Below, piece after piece: positions 17,188-25,269 of a stretch of DNA of 64,000 nucleotides (position 1 is its first letter; each line of letters begins with the position of its first letter). The DNA is from Sphingomonas insulae (GTDB lineage: Bacteria > Pseudomonadota > Alphaproteobacteria > Sphingomonadales > Sphingomonadaceae): assembly GCF_010450875.1 (NCBI RefSeq), contig NZ_CP048422.1, forward strand, positions 1,295,001 to 1,359,000. Reading direction: 5' to 3'. The translations under genes and the position numbers were made by a program. Below the pieces are notes generated by a model. That model was not told the origin of the DNA. It worked only from the letters and a program-made list of their open reading frames with translations, and did not search any database.

Positions 17188-18483
17188 ATGGATACCAACA
17201 CACCATTACGCGTCGCGCTCGCCGGACTGGGCACCGTCGGCGGCGGCGTCATCCGCCTGCTGGATGCCAACCGCGATCTCATCACCCGCCGGGCGGGGCG
17301 CCCGATTGAGGTGGTCGCCGTATCGGCCCGCGACCGGTCGAAGGATCGCGGCATCGACCTGTCGCGCTATGCCTGGGTCGACGATACGCGCGAACTCGCC
17401 ACGCACGACGGTGCCGATGTGGTGGTCGAACTGATCGGCGGATCGGACGGGCCGGCGTTGACGCTTGCCCGCGCCACGCTGGCGGCGGGCAAGGGTTTCG
17501 TCACCGCCAACAAGGCGATGCTGGCGCATCACGGTCTGGAACTGGCGCAGGCGGCGGAGGAGGCCCGCGTGCCGCTGAAATTCGAGGCCGCGGTCGCGGG
17601 CGGCATTCCGGTCATCAAGGGCCTGCGCGAAGGTGCCGCGGCCAATGCGATCAGCCGCGTGTACGGCATTCTCAACGGCACCTGCAATTTCATCCTGTCC
17701 AAGATGGAGGCGGAGGGTCGTGGCTTTGCCGAGGTGCTCGCCGAGGCGCAGGCGCTGGGCTATGCCGAAGCCGATCCCAGTTTCGATATCGACGGCGTCG
17801 ATGCCGCGCACAAATTGTCGATCCTGGCCAGCATCGCGTTCGGCACGCGGCCGGCATTCGCCGACGTGTCCGCCACGGGCGTGCGCCACGTCATCGCCGC
17901 GGACATCGCCGAGGCGGCGGCGCTGGGGTACAAGGTGCGACTGGTCGGCGTGGCCGAAGAGGGTGCAGGGGGGCTGTTCCAGCGCGTGCACCCCCATCTG
18001 GTGCCGATCGACCACCCGCTGGCACATGTGACGGGATCGCTCAACGCGGTGGTGGCCGAGGGCAATTTCGTCGGCCGGTTGTTCTTTCAGGGCGCCGGCG
18101 CCGGCGATGGCCCGACGGCGAGCGCGGTGGTCGCGGACCTGATCGATATCGCACGCGGCGAATTCGGGCCGCCCTATGCCATGCCGGCGGCGGCGCTGGT
18201 GGCGGCGCCCACGGCCGACAGCGGCGAGCGGCGGGGGCGCGCGTATCTGCGCTTCACCGTGCAGGACAAGGTCGGCGTGCTCGCCGAAATCGCGGCAGCG
18301 ATGCGGGACGCGGGCGTATCGATCGAAAGCCTGATCCAGCGCGGCGTCGCTGCCGATGGCGGCGTGATCGTCGCGATCGTGACGCACGAAGGGCCGGAAC
18401 GCGCGGTGGCGCAGGCGCTGGAGAAGCTGCGCGGATCGCAAAGCCTCGCCGGCCAGCCGCTGTGGATGCACATCCTGGAGTGA
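17188..18483 (+). CDS. hom: Homoserine dehydrogenase
   Basis: 431 residues. Reduces aspartate semialdehyde to homoserine, the branch toward threonine and methionine. The N-terminal NAD(P) fold has GLGTVGGGV at 14-22. The catalytic domain includes GILNGTCNFILSKME near 163 and EADPSFDIDGVDAAHKLSIL near 195, with the substrate and catalytic Asp/Lys residues. A C-terminal ACT domain (RFTVQDKVGVLAEIAAAMRDAGVSIESLIQ) fits feedback control by an amino acid. ATG 17188 is the only start that fits. Confidence 0.97.
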   Translation: MDTNTPLRVALAGLGTVGGGVIRLLDANRDLITRRAGRPIEVVAVSARDRSKDRGIDLSRYAWVDDTRELATHDGADVVVELIGGSDGPALTLARATLAAGKGFVTANKAMLAHHGLELAQAAEEARVPLKFEAAVAGGIPVIKGLREGAAANAISRVYGILNGTCNFILSKMEAEGRGFAEVLAEAQALGYAEADPSFDIDGVDAAHKLSILASIAFGTRPAFADVSATGVRHVIAADIAEAAALGYKVRLVGVAEEGAGGLFQRVHPHLVPIDHPLAHVTGSLNAVVAEGNFVGRLFFQGAGAGDGPTASAVVADLIDIARGEFGPPYAMPAAALVAAPTADSGERRGRAYLRFTVQDKVGVLAEIAAAMRDAGVSIESLIQRGVAADGGVIVAIVTHEGPERAVAQALEKLRGSQSLAGQPLWMHILE

Positions 18484-18806
18484 CCGGATCGGGGTGGACG
18501 CACCCGCGCGCGTCGGTGGGTTTCGGATAAGGCGGTCGTTATGGCGCGCGATCGGGTGTGCCAACCGAGCCCGGCCTTCGCCGGGGACCGGTGGGCGTGC
18601 AGGCGCCGGAGACATCTGCGATGCATCGATCGTGGGGAACCGGGGGACGCGGGACTTGCGTGCGGCGCTTGCCGGAGGCGTTCGACCCATGGACCGAGAG
18701 GCACCGGCCGTACGGGGTGCGATGCGCCTTCCCTTTATTCCTCCGCAATTGTGCAGCTGCGGGAATGCGTCCGGCGTAACCTTGGCGGCAGGCGCGGCAG
18801 GATCGG
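18484..18806. other. Intergenic region after hom
   Basis: 323 bp with no convincing gene. A hairpin at about 18570-18585 (CCCGGC-cttc-GCCGGG) could end hom transcription but lacks a T-run. A second inverted repeat (CCGCA...TGCGG) lies near 18755-18773. I see no other structure. Confidence 0.55.
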
Positions 18807-19346
18807 CTACGGGGCGGGGGCCGGTACGATCGAACCGGCGGGGGCGGGATCGTCCAGCGGGATCGGGATGCGGTTCGATTTGTCCACCTTGCCGGCGAAC
18901 GCGCCCTTTACGCCTCTGGCGGCATCACGCACCAGCGACAGCGGGTTGGTGGCATCGCCGGCCTCGCAACAATCCGCGTTCGGGTTGACGAGTTTCTGGA
19001 CGGCGCGGACCAGCATCGTCGGCGGCCCGAGGACGTTGAAGCCGACCTGACAGCCGCCGACGCGTGCGGCGCAGGGCGTGCTCCGGAGCGCCAGCGCCGT
19101 CGCGCCCGACATCTCGCGATTGGCGCCGCGCCCTGCGGGCGGACCTTCGAACGCATTCTGGTCCTTTTTCCCGCACACGACGATCTCGCCGGCCTGCGCG
19201 CGCGAGGGACAGGACAGGATCGACCACGACTGGCTGCCGTCGGTCCGCGTCTCCACCGGAGCGGGTGTGTCCTGGGCGGCGGGCAAAGGGGTGGCAGCGG
19301 GCAGGGGCAGGGCAGCGACTTGCAGCGCCAGGACGAGGCCGATCAC
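18807..19346 (-). CDS. Small exported protein of unknown function
   Basis: 179 residues. The N-terminus MIGLVLALQVAALPLPAAT looks like a short signal peptide. The mature part has WSILSCPSRAQAGEIVVCGKKD, with several more cysteines (CAARVGGC and NADCCEAG) that could form disulfides in the periplasm. The 'IVVCGK' string recurs as 'ITVCGR' in the next protein of the operon, which points to related folds. Its ATG overlaps the stop of the upstream gene by 4 bases (ATGA). I do not recognise a function. Confidence 0.65.
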   Translation of the reverse strand: MIGLVLALQVAALPLPAATPLPAAQDTPAPVETRTDGSQSWSILSCPSRAQAGEIVVCGKKDQNAFEGPPAGRGANREMSGATALALRSTPCAARVGGCQVGFNVLGPPTMLVRAVQKLVNPNADCCEAGDATNPLSLVRDAARGVKGAFAGKVDKSNRIPIPLDDPAPAGSIVPAPAP

Positions 19347-19690
19347 GGTGCCAGCTTCCGGTCGGCGATGCCGCCGACGCCGGTCCTGCTGCTGACCGTC
19401 ACGCCGGCCATGCCGCCGCCGACCAGGAAGGGGCTGAGGTCGGACACCGGATTGGTCCGGTGCAACAGGCGGTCGCGCTCCACCGCGACCGCCTCATGCC
19501 GGGGGTCGCCGGCGTCGTGGACGATGAACGGGACGCGGAAGCGATCGGCCTGGCGCCGCCCGCAGACGGTGATGTCGGTGGCGTTGGGATTGATCGTGCA
19601 GCGTTCGCCCGCGATCATGGCGCCCGACGTCTTGAGCAGCGTCGCCACATCGTCCGACGCGGCGAGCACCAGCAGCGCCAGCGCAATCAT
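19343..19690 (-). CDS. Small exported protein of unknown function with a VCG motif
   Basis: 115 residues. MIALALLVLAASDDVATLL is a short, weakly predicted signal sequence. The motif CTINPNATDITVCGRRQADRFRVP parallels the IVVCGKK of the downstream neighbour. A Gly-rich stretch (FLVGGGMAGV) follows. Start ATG 19690 overlaps the upstream stop by 4 bases, and the end overlaps the next start by 4 bases, so the three genes are tightly coupled. Sphingomonad genomes hold many short proteins with a similar [IV]VCG[RK] string; none has a role I can name. Confidence 0.65.
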   Translation of the reverse strand: MIALALLVLAASDDVATLLKTSGAMIAGERCTINPNATDITVCGRRQADRFRVPFIVHDAGDPRHEAVAVERDRLLHRTNPVSDLSPFLVGGGMAGVTVSSRTGVGGIADRKLAP

Positions 19691-19971
19691 TCGCTGAAAT
19701 CCGTCGTGAAGATCGTCCGGCCGCGGACCGGGCAGCGCTTGTCGCCGACCACCGAACATTTCGTGCCGTCGGCGGCGAAGGCGCGGTCCTTGGACGTCTG
19801 CGCCAGCGGATCGGGCTCGTCGGGGATGCGATAATCCTCCCGCCGCCGTTTCGGTGCGCAGGCCCCGGTGATACAGCGCAATGCCGGCTTCGGCGAGGGC
19901 AGGCGGAAGCGGGCGACATCGTCGCCGACGGCGGGGGACATCAACAACAGCAGCGCGAGCATAGGCGGCAC
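19687..19971 (-). CDS. Small exported protein of unknown function, first gene of a three-gene chain
   Basis: 94 residues. MPPMLALLLLMSPAVGDDVARF is a good signal peptide. The remainder is basic with four cysteines (ALRCITGACAP, GTKCSVVGDKRCPV), spaced as two possible disulfides. It heads the ATGA-coupled chain that continues into the two exported proteins downstream. ATG 19962 (MLALLLL) is an alternative start. No function recognised. Confidence 0.6.
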   Translation of the reverse strand: MPPMLALLLLMSPAVGDDVARFRLPSPKPALRCITGACAPKRRREDYRIPDEPDPLAQTSKDRAFAADGTKCSVVGDKRCPVRGRTIFTTDFSE

Positions 19972-20016
19972 TCCCGAAGGCGGACCGATGGAGTGTCCGC
20001 CGAACCGGACGGAAGA

Positions 20017-20448
20017 TCAAGCGGCGATCGGCGCGACGCCCAATCGGGGAATCTCGATCGCGGGGCAGCGGTCCATCACGACCTGCAGCCCCGCCGCCTC
20101 GGCCCGCGCCGCCGCCGCGGGATCGACCACGCCCAATTGCATCCACACCGCTTTCGCCCCGATGGCGATCGCCTGATCGACCACCGCGCCGGCGGCATCG
20201 GAGCGGCGGAAGATGTCGACGATGTCGATCGGATCGCCCAGCTGGTCGAGATCGCGGAAGACGAATTCGCCGTGGACGTGTTCGCCGGTGATCTGCGGAT
20301 TGACCGGGATCACGCGATAGCCGTGGCGCTGCAACGTCGCCATCACCCGGTAGGACGGGCGGTCGGGCCGGTCGGAGGCGCCGACCAGCGCGATCGTCCG
20401 CGCGCCCTCCAGCAGCGCCCTGATGTCGTCGTCGGCGGTCAGCGGCAC
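20017..20448 (-). CDS. CoA-binding domain protein
   Basis: 143 residues forming one CoA-binding Rossmann domain (YccU/succinyl-CoA-synthetase-like). IALVGASDRPDRPSYRVM near 19-36 is the nucleotide-binding loop, and IPVNPQITGEHVHGE near 47 is the usual second signature, with KAVWMQLGVVD near 99 after it. The start is GTG 20448. AAGGAG at 20455-20460 is six bases ahead of it and overlaps the stop codon of the Mrp gene, so translation of the two is probably coupled. The biological role of this family is not established. Confidence 0.85.
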   Translation of the reverse strand: MPLTADDDIRALLEGARTIALVGASDRPDRPSYRVMATLQRHGYRVIPVNPQITGEHVHGEFVFRDLDQLGDPIDIVDIFRRSDAAGAVVDQAIAIGAKAVWMQLGVVDPAAAARAEAAGLQVVMDRCPAIEIPRLGVAPIAA

Positions 20449-20459
20449 GGGCGTCTCCT

Positions 20460-21413
20460 TCAGCGTTGCTCCAGCCAGGCATCGATGCGGGCGGCGATGG
20501 CATGGAACGCGGCGGCATCGGCCCCGTTCCCCGCCGCCGGCGGCTCGCCCGCGTCCGACGCGGTGCGGATGCCGATCGCGAGCGGCACGCGGCCGAGGAA
20601 GGGCAGGCCGAGCCGCGCCGCCGTCGCCTCCGCACCGCCGTTGCCGAACGGGTCGGACACCTCGCCGCAATGCGGACAGACGTAGCCGGCCATGTTCTCG
20701 ACCAGCCCGATCACCGGGATGCCGGCCTTGTCGAACAGGTCGATCGCGCGGGTCGCATCGATCAGCGCCAGGTCCTGCGGCGTCGAGACGATGACGGCGC
20801 CCGCCGGCTTGTGCTTCTGGATCATGGTCAGCTGGACATCGCCCGTCCCCGGCGGCAGGTCGAGCACCAGCGTATCCGTGGCGCCCCAGTCCGCCTCGAC
20901 CAGCTGCGTCAGCGCGCCCGCCGCCATCGGCCCGCGCCAGGCGATCGCCTTGCCCGGCTCGATCAGCTGCCCCATCGACAGCATCGGCACGCCATAGGGG
21001 GTGGGGACGGGATCGAGCACCTTGTCCTTCGCGGTCGGGCGCTGGTCCTCCGCCGCCATCAGCCGCGGCTGCGACGGGCCGTAGATGTCCGCGTCGACCA
21101 GGCCGACACGGCGGCCGCGGGCCTTGAGCGCGATGGCGAGGTTGGCGGCGAGCGTCGACTTGCCGACGCCGCCCTTGCCGCTGGCGACCGCGATCAGCCG
21201 GCGGGCGATGCGTTCGGCGGTGACGACGACGCGGACCTCGCCCGTCCATGCGTTCGTCGCGGCGGTGCGGACCGCATCCTCCAGCGCGTCGCGGTCGCGG
21301 CCGGACAGGCCGGTCGCATCCAGCACGATGCCGGCGCGCGCGCCCTCGAAGCGGAGCGTGGCGCGGTCGCCGGCGACGGCGCGGACCGCCGCGATCGTTA
21401 CGTCTTGTGTCAT
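20460..21413 (-). CDS. apbC: Mrp/ApbC-family iron-sulfur cluster carrier ATPase
   Basis: 317 residues. A short N-terminal DUF59-like segment is followed by the P-loop ATPase with the deviant Walker A GKGGVGKST at 79-87, then VDADIYGPSQPRLM, LPPGTGDVQLT and GLVENMAGYVCPHCGEV. The CxxC in the last motif is the cluster-binding pair used in dimers to hold and pass on a [4Fe-4S] cluster. The longer frame adds a non-homologous lead; MTQDVTIAAV (ATG 21413) is chosen. It is divergent from hflK, with 70 bp between starts. Confidence 0.94.
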   Translation of the reverse strand: MTQDVTIAAVRAVAGDRATLRFEGARAGIVLDATGLSGRDRDALEDAVRTAATNAWTGEVRVVVTAERIARRLIAVASGKGGVGKSTLAANLAIALKARGRRVGLVDADIYGPSQPRLMAAEDQRPTAKDKVLDPVPTPYGVPMLSMGQLIEPGKAIAWRGPMAAGALTQLVEADWGATDTLVLDLPPGTGDVQLTMIQKHKPAGAVIVSTPQDLALIDATRAIDLFDKAGIPVIGLVENMAGYVCPHCGEVSDPFGNGGAEATAARLGLPFLGRVPLAIGIRTASDAGEPPAAGNGADAAAFHAIAARIDAWLEQR

Positions 21414-21483
21414 GCAGGGCCAGATAGGCGCGGGGCGGCGGCTTGGCACTGTTTTTCCGCGAGCGCCTTCCTATAAGAGGGGG

Positions 21484-22608
21484 ATGACGATCCTGCCGGG
21501 CCGCAAAGGGCGCCCTCCCATTCTCGCCGCCGAAACGCCGAAGGGCCCCTGGGGCCAGGGCGACGAACCCGATGGCGGCGGCCCGCGCAATCCGTGGTCG
21601 CTGCCGCCCGGCGGCCGCAAGCCCGGTGCCAAGCCGACGGCGCTCGACGAGTTCCTGAAGAAGGCGCGGGGCGGCGGCAACGGCGGCGGGGGCGGACCGC
21701 TGAACGGCTTGCCCGGCGCGCCCAATGCGCGGGCGCTGTGGCTGATCGGCGCGGGCATCATCCTGCTGGTCTGGGTGCTGTACACCTCGATCCATCCGAT
21801 CGCGCCGCAGGAACGCGGCGTCGTCACCTATCTGGGCCGGTATTCGGGCACGCTCGATCCCGGCATCGCGATGACGATGCCCGCGCCGATCGCCAATGTC
21901 GTGAAGGTCGACGTCCAGAATATCCGCATCGAGAATTTTCCGGAGAGCGGTTCGGAAAACCTGATGCTGACCAGCGACCAGAACATCATCGACCTCGCCT
22001 ATGCGGTGCGCTGGAAAATCTCGAGCCCGCAGAACTACGTGTTCCAGATCGACAAGCCGCGCGACACGGTACGCGCGACGGCGGAAAGCGTGATGCGCGA
22101 GGTCGTCGCCAACGTCAGCCTCGATTCGGCGCTGGGGCCGGGGCGCGCGACGATCGAGAACCAGGTGCAGGAGCGGATGCAGAAGGTGCTGGACGATTAC
22201 AAGTCGGGCATCGTCGTCGTCGGCGTCGGCATCAAGCAGGCCGATCCGCCCGCCCGCGTCAACGACGCGTTCAAGGACGTCACCGCCGCGCAGCAGGATG
22301 CGCAGGGCGTACGCAACCAGGCGCAATCCTATGCCAAGCAGGTCGTCGCCCGGGCGGAGGGCGAGGCATCGCAGTTCGACAAGGTGTACGAGCAGTACAG
22401 GCTAGCCCCCGAGGTGACGCGCCGCCGCATGTATTACGAGACCATGGAGGCCGTGCTGGCCAAGTCCGACAAGACCATCGTGGAACCGAGCGGCGTGGTG
22501 CCGTACCTGCCGATGGGCAATGCGCGCCGCATCCCGGATGCCGCCGCGGCCGAACCGGCGCAACCCGCCCAACCCACCACCACGACCACGACGGGAGGCG
22601 GCCAGTGA
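21484..22608 (+). CDS. hflK: HflK, FtsH protease modulator subunit
   Basis: 374 residues. A Gly/Pro-rich cytoplasmic N-terminus is followed by one membrane segment (LWLIGAGIILLVWVLY near 80) and a band-7/SPFH domain (IAPQERGVVTYLGRY, then PGIAMTMPAPIANVVKVDVQNIRIENF). With HflC it forms the periplasmic-facing complex that encloses FtsH and limits its proteolysis. AGAGGGGG directly precedes the ATG. The stop overlaps the hflC start (GTGA). Confidence 0.95.
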   Translation: MTILPGRKGRPPILAAETPKGPWGQGDEPDGGGPRNPWSLPPGGRKPGAKPTALDEFLKKARGGGNGGGGGPLNGLPGAPNARALWLIGAGIILLVWVLYTSIHPIAPQERGVVTYLGRYSGTLDPGIAMTMPAPIANVVKVDVQNIRIENFPESGSENLMLTSDQNIIDLAYAVRWKISSPQNYVFQIDKPRDTVRATAESVMREVVANVSLDSALGPGRATIENQVQERMQKVLDDYKSGIVVVGVGIKQADPPARVNDAFKDVTAAQQDAQGVRNQAQSYAKQVVARAEGEASQFDKVYEQYRLAPEVTRRRMYYETMEAVLAKSDKTIVEPSGVVPYLPMGNARRIPDAAAAEPAQPAQPTTTTTTGGGQ

Positions 22609-23480
22609 GCGGCCTGTGGCGTCATCCGATCGCGCTCGGCCTCGCCGCGCTGATCTTCGTCATCCTGCTGGCGGCGACGGTCACCATCGTCCCCGAGACG
22701 CAGCAGGCGGTGGTCCTGCGGTTCGAACAGCCGGTGCGCACCGTCAACGCGTGGAAACCGAACGAGCAGTTCGGCCGCACCGGCGCGGGGCCGATCCTGC
22801 GCATCCCGTTCATCGATCGGCTGGTGTGGCTTAACAAGCGCGTGCTGGACGTCGACTATGACAACCAGCAGGTGCTGTCGTCCGACCAGTTGCGGCTAGA
22901 GGTCGATGCCTATGCCCGCTTTCGCATCATCGATCCGCTGAAGGCGGTGAACGCCACCGGCAGCACGTCGCAGACCGAGACGGCGATCACCGAGGCGCTG
23001 CGCCCGCTGCTGGGCAGTTCGATCCGCAACGAGCTGGGCAACCAGCCCTTCGCCACGCTGCTCAGCCCGGAGCGGGACGAGGTGATGGACAATATCCAGA
23101 CGCGCCTTCAGCGGCTCGCCACCCAATATGGCGTGCAGATCGTCGACGTGCGGATCAAGCATGCCGACCTGCCCGACGGCAGCCCGCTCGACCGCGCGCT
23201 CGCGCGGATGGCGACGGCGCGGCAGCAGCAGGCGATTACGATCCGGGCGCAGGGACAGAAGGACGCGCAGATCATCCGCGGCGAGGCGGATGCCGCATCG
23301 GCGCGCATCTATGCGCAAAGCTTCACCAAGGATGCCGACTTCTACGATTTCTATCGTGCCATGCAGTCCTATCGCCATACCTTCGGCGCGGATGGCGGCC
23401 CGGCACCTTCGGGGGCGACGTCGATCATTCTGTCGCCCAACAACAGTTACCTGCGCGAGTTCGAAGGGCGGGGGCGTTGA
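22605..23480 (+). CDS. hflC: HflC, FtsH protease modulator subunit
   Basis: 291 residues, band-7/SPFH family: an N-terminal membrane anchor (IALGLAALIFVILLAATVTIV), then VPETQQAVVLRFEQPVRT, and IPFIDRLVWLNKRVLDVD. IRGEADAASARIYAQSF near 220 is the characteristic HflC helix, followed by FYDFYRAMQSY. The start is GTG 22605, overlapping the end of hflK by 4 bases, so the two subunits are coupled and made in balance. Confidence 0.95.
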   Translation: MSGLWRHPIALGLAALIFVILLAATVTIVPETQQAVVLRFEQPVRTVNAWKPNEQFGRTGAGPILRIPFIDRLVWLNKRVLDVDYDNQQVLSSDQLRLEVDAYARFRIIDPLKAVNATGSTSQTETAITEALRPLLGSSIRNELGNQPFATLLSPERDEVMDNIQTRLQRLATQYGVQIVDVRIKHADLPDGSPLDRALARMATARQQQAITIRAQGQKDAQIIRGEADAASARIYAQSFTKDADFYDFYRAMQSYRHTFGADGGPAPSGATSIILSPNNSYLREFEGRGR

Positions 23481-23518
23481 TCGGCGACGATCGCACCCCA
23501 ACTTTCACGCGCATGAAC

Positions 23519-23534
23519 ATTCAAGCGGCGTTCA
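23519..23534 (+). promoter_or_regulatory. Direct repeat upstream of htrA
   Basis: ATTCA (23519-23523) and GTTCA (23530-23534) recur with an 11-bp period, about one helix turn, roughly 60-75 bp before the htrA start. This is the geometry of an OmpR-family response-regulator site and would fit envelope-stress control. The binding protein is not known. Confidence 0.35.
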
Positions 23535-23594
23535 GGCGTTTGGGTCCACTAAGGCACCAATTCTGAACGACCCAAACGAGAGGAATCTCCCCTA

Positions 23595-25157
23595 GTGCGT
23601 TACGCATACGCCATCACCAGTGCGCTCCTCCTCGGCGGCGCGACCGCCACGCTGGCGCTCCAGCCGAGCAACGCCCAGCAGGCGCAGAACGAACCAGGTG
23701 CCATCCAGGCGGCCGTTCCCCGTTCCGGAGCGCCGATGAGCTTTGCCGACATGGTGGCGAAGCTGCAGCCGGCGGTCGTCAACATCTCGACCAAGCAGAC
23801 GATCGTCCAGCAGCAGCCGGCAAATCCATTCTCCGGCACGCCGTTCGGCGAATTGTTCGGCGGCATGGGCGGCGGGCAGGGCGGTGCACCGGTGAAGCGC
23901 GAGGGCGCGTCGCTGGGGTCGGGATTCCTGATTTCGCCGGACGGCTATGTCGTCACCAACGCGCACGTCATCAGCCCGGGCGCGCGCGGCGCGACGGTCA
24001 ATTCGATCACCGTGACGCTGTCCAACAACAAGGAATATACCGCCAAGGTCATCGGGCAGGACACGGCATCCGACCTGGCGCTGCTGAAGATCGATGCGGC
24101 GGGCCTGCCGTTCGTGAAGTGGGGCGATTCCGCCAAGGCCCGCGTCGGCGACTGGGTCGTGGCGATCGGCGAGCCGTTCGGCCTGGGCGGCACCGTCACC
24201 GCGGGCATCGTGTCGGCGATCAACCGCGTCACCGGCCAGGGCGGTGCCTATGACCGGTTCATCCAGACCGACGCGTCGATCAACCAGGGCAATTCCGGTG
24301 GCCCGATGTTCGACCTCAACGGCAATGTGATCGGCGTCAACAGCCAGATCTTCAGCCAGTCGGGCGGCAACATCGGCATCGGCTTCGCCATTCCGGCAGC
24401 CACCGCCAAGCCGATCATCGAGACGTTCATGAAGGGCGGCAAGATCAGCCGCGGCTACATCGGCGTCACGATCGGCGGTGCGGTGGACGACGATGCGGCG
24501 GCGGCGCTCGGCATCCCCAAGAACGCAGGCGAGCTGATCGCCCGGGTCGAACCGGCGGGACCCGCGGCGAAGGGCGGCCTGCGCCCCGGTGACGTGGTGA
24601 CCAAGATCGACGGCCAGCAGGTGACGCGCGAACAGTCGCTGACCTATCTGGTGTCGAACCTGAAGCCGGGTGCGACCGCCCGGTTCGAGGTGTTGCGCGG
24701 CGGCCAGCCGACGACGGTGAACATCGCCGTCGCGACCCGTCCGACCGAAGAGGCGCTGCAGGCGCAGTTGCAGGGCCAGGACGACAGCGGCGGCTTCGGC
24801 CCGAATGCGGGCCAGGGTGGCGACGATGGCGACGACGACACTTCGTCGGTGCCGCAGTCGAGCAGCGCGCCGCTGGGCCTGACCGTCCAGCCGCTGACGC
24901 CGGGCATCGCCCGCGCGATCGGGGTCGACAGCGCGGTGCAGGGTGTCGTGATCGCGACCGTCGATTCATCGAGCGATGCGGCGGGCAAGCTAAAGCGTGC
25001 CGACGTCATCACCGCGGTCAACGGTGTGCCGGTGCGGACCGCCGCGGACTATGCGCGCGCCGTGGCGCAGGCGAAGGCGGCGGGGCGTCCGCAGGTGCTG
25101 CTGCTCGTCCAGCGCGGTCGTGGCAATCCGGCGTTCATTCCGGTCAAGATCAAGTAA
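23595..25157 (+). CDS. degP: Periplasmic serine protease, HtrA/DegP family (Do)
   Basis: 520 residues. MRYAYAITSALLLGGATATLALQPSNAQ is a signal peptide. The chymotrypsin-like domain has the catalytic triad His124 (TNAHV), Asp160 (ASDLALL) and Ser234 (GNSGGPMF). Two PDZ domains follow (about 285-370 and 420-515), as in DegP/DegQ. It degrades or refolds misfolded envelope proteins. The start is GTG 23595. A Gln/Gly-rich loop (72-100) matches the LA-loop region. It sits next to hflKC, another membrane-quality-control system, and is followed by a strong terminator. Confidence 0.96.
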   Translation: MRYAYAITSALLLGGATATLALQPSNAQQAQNEPGAIQAAVPRSGAPMSFADMVAKLQPAVVNISTKQTIVQQQPANPFSGTPFGELFGGMGGGQGGAPVKREGASLGSGFLISPDGYVVTNAHVISPGARGATVNSITVTLSNNKEYTAKVIGQDTASDLALLKIDAAGLPFVKWGDSAKARVGDWVVAIGEPFGLGGTVTAGIVSAINRVTGQGGAYDRFIQTDASINQGNSGGPMFDLNGNVIGVNSQIFSQSGGNIGIGFAIPAATAKPIIETFMKGGKISRGYIGVTIGGAVDDDAAAALGIPKNAGELIARVEPAGPAAKGGLRPGDVVTKIDGQQVTREQSLTYLVSNLKPGATARFEVLRGGQPTTVNIAVATRPTEEALQAQLQGQDDSGGFGPNAGQGGDDGDDDTSSVPQSSSAPLGLTVQPLTPGIARAIGVDSAVQGVVIATVDSSSDAAGKLKRADVITAVNGVPVRTAADYARAVAQAKAAGRPQVLLLVQRGRGNPAFIPVKIK

Positions 25158-25183
25158 GCGCCTGGCGCCGAACGACAGACACG

Positions 25184-25222
25184 AAGGGTCGTCGCTTCCC
25201 GGAGCGGCGGCCCTTTCCTTTT
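25184..25222 (+). terminator. Rho-independent terminator after degP
   Basis: A 12-bp stem (AAGGGTCGTCGC with GCGGCGGCCCTT, two G-T pairs) with an 8-base loop, followed by TCCTTTT. It lies 27 bases after the degP stop and separates it from the HerA-like gene. Confidence 0.85.
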
Positions 25223-25269
25223 GCGGGGTCCGCGCGCTAGGCTTCGCAACCGATCACGAAGGAGCGGAC

